From UBA9732 sp031935845 (lineage in GTDB: Bacteria > Spirochaetota > Spirochaetia > Sphaerochaetales > Sphaerochaetaceae): a stretch of 9,229 nucleotides of DNA. Positions 1 to 4,472 of this stretch are shown piece after piece (positions within the stretch are counted from its first letter, which is position 1; every line of letters begins with the position of its first letter). The position numbers and the translations under genes are program-made. The stretch spans positions 1-9,229 of the forward strand of contig JAJBWA010000075.1 in assembly GCA_031935845.1 (NCBI GenBank). Reading direction: 5' to 3'. The notes beneath the pieces were generated by a model. That model saw nothing but the letters and a program-made list of their open reading frames with translations. It was not told the origin of the DNA and ran no database searches.

Positions 1-101
1 AGGTCCTTCTCGTCAGTGTTTATTGACAGGGCATCCCCGACCCTCAGGTCAAGGAAATCCCTTATGATCGAATCCGCGTAATCGTTGTATTTCTTTTCCA
101 T
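1..101 (-). CDS. Probable M29-family aminopeptidase, N-terminal fragment
   Basis: Only the first 33 codons are in the window; the gene runs off the left edge. The ATG lies 4 bases after the coaX stop codon, so the gene is probably translated by coupling with coaX; I see no clear Shine-Dalgarno sequence before it. The visible protein starts MEKKYNDYADSIIRDF and continues with LDLRVGDALSINTDEKD. The pattern of an N-terminal helix, then hydrophobic residues, a 'vkpGd' turn and a short beta strand ('alsINT') is what the start of M29 (AmpS/PepS/leucyl) metallo-aminopeptidases looks like. The metal ligands of that family lie much further downstream and cannot be checked here, so the family call is an inference from a short stretch. 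Confidence 0.5.
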   Translation of the reverse strand, partial: MEKKYNDYADSIIRDFLDLRVGDALSINTDEKD

Positions 102-105
102 ACGG

Positions 106-852
106 TCAGCTGTTCATCAGGCATGCAATCCTGGCACCTTCCAGGGTATGCTTCACATCCGCCTTGTTGACGTAGATCTTGCCTTCAAGATACTTGGAGA
201 AACCGCCGGTGGCTATCACGACAACCTTGTGCCCTACTTCCTTCTCCACCTGCTCCACAATGGATTTCAGCTGGCCGACAAAGCCGTAGATCACGCCTGC
301 GCGGATGGATGCAACGGTATCCCTGCCCAGAACCGTCTTGGGCAGATCAAGCCTGATTTCAGGAATCTGGGCTGCAGCGGAGAACAGTGCCTTTACGGAA
401 GTCATCATGCCCGGGCCGATGGTTACGCCAAGCACATCACCTTCCGGAGATACTGTCTCAGTTGTAAAAGCAGTGCCGAAATCGGCAACGGTGACATAAT
501 CGTTGGGATACAGCTTGTGTGCCGCAATGAGGTTGCACAGGATATCGGAACCAAGCTCGCGCGGGATTGACTCCTTGTTCAGACCGGTCTCTATGTCCAG
601 TCCGATGACAACGGGATCGATTCCGCCTATTTCCTTGACGGCATCGATTACGGGCTGCGTAAGATCAGGAACAACGCTGCTGACAACTGCCTTCTCATAT
701 GTCAGCTGCTTCAGCTGCGTGCGTACCGCTTCTACATTGGTAGCCATCTTTGTCTTGACGCGGATTGCATCGCCCCACTGCTTTCCGTCATGTATGGAAA
801 GGACGATGTTGGTATTCCCGATGTCTACGGCAAGGATTCTGGGATCTTTCAT
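106..852 (-). CDS. coaX: Type III pantothenate kinase (CoaX)
   Basis: Phosphorylates pantothenate in the first committed step of coenzyme A synthesis, in the cytoplasm. The 248-aa protein has the ASKHA-fold marks of CoaX: the phosphate-1 loop D10-IGNT, the SSVVP segment near residue 58, the second phosphate motif ADFGTA (123-128), a GPG turn (146-148), and the adenosine motif ATGG (214-217). Length fits the family (about 250). The usual G-x-D-R motif around the catalytic Asp reads GSDI (101-104): the Asp is kept and the following Arg is Ile. The G-G-x-I-x-P-G segment is also altered (LGVTIGPG). I chose the ATG at 852, with GAGG 6 bases upstream. A GTG at 864, also preceded by GAGG, would add four residues and cannot be excluded. 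The gene starts 20 bases after the ABC-F stop and ends 4 bases before the next gene, which suggests an operon. Confidence 0.9.
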   Translation of the reverse strand: MKDPRILAVDIGNTNIVLSIHDGKQWGDAIRVKTKMATNVEAVRTQLKQLTYEKAVVSSVVPDLTQPVIDAVKEIGGIDPVVIGLDIETGLNKESIPRELGSDILCNLIAAHKLYPNDYVTVADFGTAFTTETVSPEGDVLGVTIGPGMMTSVKALFSAAAQIPEIRLDLPKTVLGRDTVASIRAGVIYGFVGQLKSIVEQVEKEVGHKVVVIATGGFSKYLEGKIYVNKADVKHTLEGARIACLMNS

Positions 853-872
853 ATCAAGCCTCACATCATGCC

Positions 873-2507
873 TCAGAGGGCAACGGCGGTCTTGGAGCCG
901 TACATCTCCATCCTCAGAGCCCTGATGGCAGGATCGGACATGTAGTCATCGAACTTCATGTAACGGTCGATCAGTCCCTTGGGAGTGAACTCGATGATCC
1001 TGTTTGCGATTGAATCCACGAACTGGTGGTCGTGCGAGTTGAACAGAACCACGCCGTTGAAATCGATCAGTCCGTTGTTCAGGCTCTGGATGGCCTCAAG
1101 GTCGAGATGGCTGGTGGGCTCGTCGAAGATCAGGCAGTTTGCGCCCTCAAGCATCAGCTTTGCAAGAACACAGCGCACCTTCTCTCCTCCGGACAGGACC
1201 TTGCAGCTCTTCAGGGCTTCATCTCCGGAGAACAGCATGCGGCCCAGGAAGGAACGCAGATAAGTTTCATCGGCATCCTCTATGAACTGGCCCAGCCAGT
1301 CGGTGATGCTCATGTCTTCCTGGAAAAGCGAATCGTTGTTCTTGGGAAAGTATCCCTGGCTTGTGGTGACGCCCCACAGGTACTCGCCGCTGTCAGGCTG
1401 CATGTTGCCGGTGATTATCTCGAACAGAACCGTCTTTGCAAAGTGGTTCGGGCCCACGAATGCAATCTTATCTCCATTGTTCACAAGGAGATTCAGGTTA
1501 TCCAGCACTTTCTCTCCGTCAACTGTCTTGGTAAGGTTGCGGATCTCCAGGATGTTCTTTCCGCACTCGCGGTTGGGCTTGAACGCCACATACGGGAAAC
1601 GCCTGCTGGACGGCTGGATGTCGTCAATGGTCAGCTTGTCGATGAGCTTCTTTCTGCTGGTTGCCTGACGGGCCTTGGCAACGTTGCTGGAGAAGCGCAA
1701 GATGAATTCCTTGAGCTCGGCGATCTTTTCCTCGCGGCGCTTCTTCTCATCCTTCATCTGCTTTGCAATCAGCTGGCTGGACATGTACCAGAAGTCGTAG
1801 TTACCGACATACAGCTGGATCTTGCCGAAATCGATGTCCGCGATATGCGTGCACACTGTGTTCAGGAAGTGTCTGTCGTGGGAAACGACTATGACGGTGT
1901 TGTTGAAATCTCCCAGGAAGTCTTCCAGCCAGTGAATGGACTCAAGGTCCAGGTGGTTGGTAGGCTCGTCCAGAAGCAGGATGTCCGGGTTTCCGAACAG
2001 TGCCTGGGCAAGAAGAACACGTACCTTCACGTTATCCTCTACATCCTTCATAAGCTTGTCATGCATCGGTACGGGAATTCCAAGACCGTCGAGCAGAACG
2101 CCTGCATCAGCCTCTGCTTCCCATCCGCCCAGCTCGGCGAACTCGCCTTCAAGCTCTGCGGCACGGATGCCGTCTTCTTCAGTAAATTCAGCCTTGGAAT
2201 AGATTTCTTCCCTTTCCTTGCGTACATCATAGAGCTTCTTGTAGCCCATGATGACGGTATCAAGGATGGAATACTCGTTGAATGCAAAATGATCCTGCCT
2301 GAGAACAGCCATTCTCTGGCCTGGAGTGATGATGATCTCTCCCGTATCAGGCTCTATCTCTCCGGAGAGGATCTTGAGGAAAGTGGATTTTCCTGCTCCG
2401 TTGGCTCCTATGATTCCATAGCAGTTGCCCGGCGTGAACTTGATGTTGACGTTCTTGAACAGAACCTGTGTTCCGTATGAAAGGGATATGTCGGAAGCAG
2501 TTATCAT
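873..2507 (-). CDS. ABC-F family ATPase, YkpA/YbiT-like
   Basis: A soluble tandem-ATPase protein of the ABC-F family (544 aa). These bind the ribosome near the E site and act in translation or antibiotic protection; they are not transporters, and no membrane segment is visible. NBD1 has Walker A GANGAGKS (34-41), Q-loop near 71, Walker B ILLLDE (176-181) and H-loop His210. A charged linker spans about 240-310, with a KKRREEKIAELKEF helix. NBD2 has signature LSGGE (438-442), Walker B LIFDE (459-463) and His492. Two elements are degenerate: the NBD1 signature reads VEDNVK, and the NBD2 Walker A reads GPNHFAKT (352-359), with Ala where the last Gly belongs. The phrase GVTTSQGYFPK after NBD2 Walker A is, from memory, typical of Bacillus YkpA-like members. 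I chose the start at 2507 because AAGGAG sits 6 bases upstream; the in-frame ATG at 2567 lies inside the preceding tRNA terminator. A weak -10 (TGTAAT, 2526-2531) may give a 12-base leader. Confidence 0.93.
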   Translation of the reverse strand: MITASDISLSYGTQVLFKNVNIKFTPGNCYGIIGANGAGKSTFLKILSGEIEPDTGEIIITPGQRMAVLRQDHFAFNEYSILDTVIMGYKKLYDVRKEREEIYSKAEFTEEDGIRAAELEGEFAELGGWEAEADAGVLLDGLGIPVPMHDKLMKDVEDNVKVRVLLAQALFGNPDILLLDEPTNHLDLESIHWLEDFLGDFNNTVIVVSHDRHFLNTVCTHIADIDFGKIQLYVGNYDFWYMSSQLIAKQMKDEKKRREEKIAELKEFILRFSSNVAKARQATSRKKLIDKLTIDDIQPSSRRFPYVAFKPNRECGKNILEIRNLTKTVDGEKVLDNLNLLVNNGDKIAFVGPNHFAKTVLFEIITGNMQPDSGEYLWGVTTSQGYFPKNNDSLFQEDMSITDWLGQFIEDADETYLRSFLGRMLFSGDEALKSCKVLSGGEKVRCVLAKLMLEGANCLIFDEPTSHLDLEAIQSLNNGLIDFNGVVLFNSHDHQFVDSIANRIIEFTPKGLIDRYMKFDDYMSDPAIRALRMEMYGSKTAVAL

Positions 2508-2545
2508 CGCTTTCTCCTTGATTGAATTACATTCACTATGATTGC

Positions 2546-2573
2546 AAAAAAAAACTGTCTTTTTCAAGACAGT
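2546..2573 (-). terminator. Intrinsic terminator of the tRNA-Gln/tRNA-Glu unit
   Basis: On the minus strand a perfect 8-bp stem (ACTGTCTT / AAGACAGT) closes a GAAA tetraloop and is followed directly by eight T residues. It begins 8 bases after the 3' end of tRNA-Glu. The start of the ABC-F gene lies only 38 bases beyond the T tract, so that gene needs a promoter in or beside the terminator, or read-through. Confidence 0.93.
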
Positions 2574-2581
2574 CGCTTTAA

Positions 2582-2653
2582 TAGTTCCAAGGGGAATCGA
2601 ACCCCTGTTTAGAGACTGAGAATCTCCCGTCCTAACCCCTAGACGATGGAACC
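2582..2653 (-). tRNA. tRNA-Glu (anticodon CUC)
   Basis: A 72-base cloverleaf on the minus strand: acceptor GGTTCCA paired with TGGAACT (one G-U pair), discriminator A, D arm GTCT/GGAC, anticodon stem GGAGA/TCTCT with loop TTCTCAG giving anticodon CTC, and a T arm AGGGG-TTCGATT-CCCCT. It reads GAG codons. CCA is not encoded (TTAAAG follows). It lies 19 bases downstream of tRNA-Gln in the same unit and is followed by the intrinsic terminator. Confidence 0.96.
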
Positions 2654-2672
2654 ATCTAGTTTGTTGGTTCTA

Positions 2673-2743
2673 CTGGGATGGAGGGATTCGAACCCCCAAA
2701 GGCAGAACCAGAATCTGCAGTGTTACCATTACACTACATCCCA
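2673..2743 (-). tRNA. tRNA-Gln (anticodon CUG)
   Basis: A 71-base cloverleaf on the minus strand: acceptor TGGGATG/CATCCCA, discriminator G, D arm GTGT/ACAC, anticodon stem GCAGA/TCTGC with loop TTCTGGT giving anticodon CTG, and T arm GGGGG-TTCGAAT-CCCTC. The leading T-A first pair and G discriminator fit glutamine identity. It reads CAG codons. CCA is not encoded. It is the first gene of the Gln-Glu unit, with the predicted transcription start about 15 bases upstream. Confidence 0.96.
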
Positions 2744-2764
2744 AAAAATCAAACGAACAAGGTG

Positions 2765-2793
2765 AGAATACAAAATACCCGGTATTCTGTCAA
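2765..2793 (-). promoter_or_regulatory. Sigma-70 promoter of the tRNA-Gln/tRNA-Glu unit
   Basis: Perfect -35 TTGACA (2788-2793), 17-base spacer, -10 TATTCT (2765-2770), predicted start near 2758. The -35 begins 8 bases after the tsaD stop codon. The spacer contains a 13-bp inverted repeat, AATACC-C-GGTATT (2774-2786), which could be a regulator site. On the transcript it could also fold as a weak hairpin followed by TTTG, a possible poor terminator for tsaD. Confidence 0.75.
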
Positions 2794-2801
2794 TATCTTT
2801 T

Positions 2802-3812
2802 TCACTGTTTCTTGAATGCACTCACCCTTGCGCTTGCCGTAAGATCATAATCAGAGCGTACGCCGTCGGCAATGTACCTGTATCCCAGGCCTGCAACCAT
2901 GGCTCCGTTGTCCGTGCAGAGCTTCAGGCTGGGGAAACTGACCTCATAGCCCTTTTCCTCATAAGCCTTGAGCGAGCTTCTCACAAGTGAATTAGCCGCG
3001 ACGCCGCCGCCTGCCGATATGCGTTTCAGTCCTGTATCCTGCAGAGCCTTGTCCACTCTCTTCATCAGCATACCCACAGCAACACGCTGGAAGCTTGCAG
3101 CAATATTCTCCGGAGTAGCCGGTTTGCCTGTGGAGAAAATGTCCAGTTGGTTTATCACTGCAGTCTTGAGACCGGAATAGGAAATATCATAAGGATGATA
3201 CCCTGCTCCCATCTTCGGGCCGGAGAATCTGAATGCCATGGAATCACCCTTCTGTGCAAGCCTGTCGATCATGACTCCGCCGGGATATCCCAGGCCGTAA
3301 TGCTTTGCAACCTTGTCGAATGCCTCTCCGATTGCATCATCGACAGTTGTTCCCAGCACCTCGATGCTGTCATAGCTGTCTACCCTGCAGATAACGGTAT
3401 GTCCGCCGGAAAGAAGCACACCCAGATACGGATACTCAAGCGGATGCTCGATCTGCGGAGCATAAAGATGTGCCCTGATATGGTCTATGCCTATGAAAGG
3501 CACATTCATCACACAAGCCATGCCCTTTGCAAAGTTCAGGCCCACAAGCAGCGAACCCAACAGACCCGGCCTTGCCGTAGCAGCAATGGCACCGATATCC
3601 TCTTTCTTTATTCCCGCCTGCATGACCGCAGCATTCACGACCTGGCTTATCCATTCCGTATGAAGCCTGGAAGCAAGCTCGGGCACGACACCGTCAAACG
3701 GACGGTGCAGCTCTATCTGCGTTGCAATCACATTGGAGAGTATGTTCTTTCCGTCTTCCACAATTGCTGCGGAACACTCATCACACGAGGTTTCTATTCC
3801 AAGGACGTACAT
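2802..3812 (-). CDS. tsaD: tRNA N6-adenosine threonylcarbamoyltransferase TsaD
   Basis: Catalytic subunit of the t6A machinery: it transfers the threonylcarbamoyl group from TC-AMP to A37 of tRNAs that read ANN codons, working with TsaB and TsaE (not in this window). The 336-aa length is typical. Family motifs are in order: GIETSCDE (5-12), GVVPELASR (41-49), the metal-binding H-x3-H (His111, His115), LLSGGHT (133-139), DDAIGEAFDK (158-167), YPGG (176-179), SYSGLKTA (211-218), AGGGVAAN (267-274) and CTDNGAM with Asp301. The start ATG overlaps the stop of the upstream 85-aa gene by one base (TGATG) and has GGAGA about 6 bases upstream, so the two are translationally coupled. The window's tRNA-Thr(CGU), with U36-A37, is an expected substrate. 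Confidence 0.96.
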   Translation of the reverse strand: MYVLGIETSCDECSAAIVEDGKNILSNVIATQIELHRPFDGVVPELASRLHTEWISQVVNAAVMQAGIKKEDIGAIAATARPGLLGSLLVGLNFAKGMACVMNVPFIGIDHIRAHLYAPQIEHPLEYPYLGVLLSGGHTVICRVDSYDSIEVLGTTVDDAIGEAFDKVAKHYGLGYPGGVMIDRLAQKGDSMAFRFSGPKMGAGYHPYDISYSGLKTAVINQLDIFSTGKPATPENIAASFQRVAVGMLMKRVDKALQDTGLKRISAGGGVAANSLVRSSLKAYEEKGYEVSFPSLKLCTDNGAMVAGLGYRYIADGVRSDYDLTASARVSAFKKQ

Positions 3813-4069
3813 CAGCTCTCTCCGTTGAAGGCATCATCGAGGACATCGTCATACTCGTCCTCGTAATCATCATCATTGATGGCGACGGGAGAGAACTTCC
3901 CTGCAAAGAACATCTCTATGAGTCTCTGCTGATTTGCCTGAGGCGCCGCATCATCTATATAGGAAACAAGCTCCTTTGACAGAGGCAGCCCGTACACCTT
4001 GGCTCCGCGCTTTGCCTTCTTTGCCGGCATGAGCTCATCTGTCTTGGGAACAATCATTATTTTATTCAT
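3812..4069 (-). CDS. Hypothetical 85-aa protein upstream of tsaD, basic N-terminus and acidic tail
   Basis: I do not recognise this protein. It is 85 residues with a basic segment at about 17-24 (KKAKRGAK), a central part that looks helical (SKELVSYIDDAAP, NQQRLIEMFFAGKF) and a strongly acidic tail from about 66 (DDDYEDEYDDVLDDAF). There is no signal peptide or membrane segment. Support for its being real: its stop overlaps the tsaD ATG by one base, there is a good promoter directly upstream, and no competing gene. There is no Shine-Dalgarno sequence; the predicted transcription start falls on or beside the A of the ATG, so it may be translated from a leaderless mRNA. Later in-frame ATGs at 4057 and 4030 also lack a clear ribosome binding site. 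It may serve partly to set tsaD expression. Confidence 0.7.
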   Translation of the reverse strand: MNKIMIVPKTDELMPAKKAKRGAKVYGLPLSKELVSYIDDAAPQANQQRLIEMFFAGKFSPVAINDDDYEDEYDDVLDDAFNGES

Positions 4070-4075
4070 GCGTTA

Positions 4076-4104
4076 AAAGTACATTCGCAATGGCAAATAG
4101 TCAA
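4076..4104 (-). promoter_or_regulatory. Sigma-70 promoter for the 85-aa gene and tsaD
   Basis: -35 TTGACT (4099-4104, 5/6 match), 17-base spacer, -10 TACTTT (4076-4081, 3/6 match but with T-A...T in place). Six bases separate the -10 from the ATG at 4069, putting the predicted transcription start at the start codon. The -35 abuts the end of the inverted-repeat region on its upstream side. Confidence 0.55.
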
Positions 4105-4113
4105 CTACAGGGT

Positions 4114-4206
4114 GCTATCTATCAGGCCTATCAGCTCAAGCAGATCGATGTCCTTGACGTCCAAAACTTCCTTGATCTGGTAGGCCTGCTCGATTTGCAA
4201 GATAGC
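4114..4206. repeat. Long imperfect inverted repeat beside tRNA-Thr
   Basis: Core arms 4123-4140 and 4171-4188 pair at 16 of 18 positions (CAGGCCTATCAGCTCAAG against CTTGATCTGGTAGGCCTG), around a 30-base centre containing the palindrome GACGTC. Outer arms GCTATC (4114-4119) and GATAGC (4201-4206) also pair, with 9 extra bases on the right side. The segment lies between tRNA-Thr and the promoter of the 85-aa gene. Both strands are open in phase with the repeat, so each encodes a peptide with the pattern QAYQ-[L/I]-K ... L-[D/E]-L-[V/I]-G-L. The minus-strand frame stops with TAG at 4105-4107 and has no ATG. Function unknown: structured RNA, decayed gene or repeat element. Confidence 0.6.
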
Positions 4207-4220
4207 GATCAGTTGCCTGA

Positions 4221-4260
4221 TAACAGAACAGCCCCAGCAAAAAGCTGGAGCTGTCTGTTA
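4221..4260 (-). terminator. Long hairpin directly 3' of tRNA-Thr, probable terminator or processing element
   Basis: On the minus strand, UAACAGACAGCUCCAGC pairs with GCUGGGGCUGUUCUGUUA around a UUUUU loop: 17 bp with one bulged base. The single imperfect position is a U-G pair in minus-strand RNA but a C-A mismatch in plus-strand RNA, so the fold suits transcription from the tRNA-Thr side. Its 5' arm starts at the last base of the tRNA. No T tract follows, so it is not a standard intrinsic terminator; it may instead mark the end processed by RNases. Confidence 0.5.
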
Positions 4261-4331
4261 GCCAGAAAAGGGAATCGAACCCTTGACCTGCTCATTACGA
4301 GTGAGCTGCTCTACCCCTGAGCTAATCTGGC
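4260..4331 (-). tRNA. tRNA-Thr (anticodon CGU)
   Basis: A 72-base cloverleaf on the minus strand: acceptor GCCAGAT/TTCTGGC (six pairs, with a T-T mismatch at 7:66), D arm GCTC/GAGC, anticodon stem GCTCA/TGAGC with loop CTCGTAA giving anticodon CGT, variable AGGTC, T arm AAGGG-TTCGATT-CCCTT, discriminator T. It reads ACG. U36-A37 makes it a t6A substrate for TsaD. CCA is not encoded. It stands alone with its own promoter just upstream. Confidence 0.95.
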
Positions 4332-4341
4332 ATGCAATGCA

Positions 4342-4370
4342 AAGATACCGAATTAATGCCAAATTGTAAA
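4342..4370 (-). promoter_or_regulatory. Promoter of tRNA-Thr
   Basis: -35 TTTACA (4365-4370, 5/6), 17-base spacer, -10 TATCTT (4342-4347, 4/6), predicted start near 4335, about four bases before the tRNA. The same TATCTTTGC string occurs as the -10 region of the 152-aa gene (8848-8856). Confidence 0.65.
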
Positions 4371-4423
4371 TATCAAAATGCAATAATGCCTGCTTGCAAT
4401 CATCAGCCCTTGGTCTGGGAAAC

Positions 4424-4453
4424 AAAATCAGGGACCCCTTCCGGAGTCCCTGA
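4424..4453 (-). terminator. Intrinsic terminator of PPDK
   Basis: On the minus strand an 11-bp stem with one G-U pair (TCAGGGACTCC / GGGGTCCCTGA) closes a GGAA (GNRA) tetraloop and is followed by TTTTGTTT. It begins 19 bases after the PPDK stop codon and separates that gene from tRNA-Thr. Confidence 0.93.
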
Positions 4454-4472
4454 CGTAAACCGAGTATGAAAC

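Noticed and set aside
1026..2480. A 484-codon plus-strand open frame opposite the ABC-F gene
   Set aside because: It is the antisense shadow of a gene with clear motifs on the minus strand; its translation shows no recognisable domain.
2508..2567. Upstream in-frame start for the ABC-F gene (20 extra residues)
   Set aside because: It begins inside the tRNA terminator, while the ATG at 2507 has a perfectly spaced AAGGAG and matches the usual family N-terminus.
3147..3866. A 239-codon plus-strand open frame opposite tsaD
   Set aside because: Antisense to an unmistakable TsaD, with no domain of its own.
4090..4320. Plus-strand 76-codon open frame starting MANSQLQG
   Set aside because: No ribosome binding site, and its second half runs through the hairpin and the antisense of tRNA-Thr. 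Kept only as part of the inverted-repeat finding.
4207..4331. Integration site at tRNA-Thr
   Set aside because: No second copy of the tRNA 3' end is present in the window, and no integrase or phage gene is nearby.
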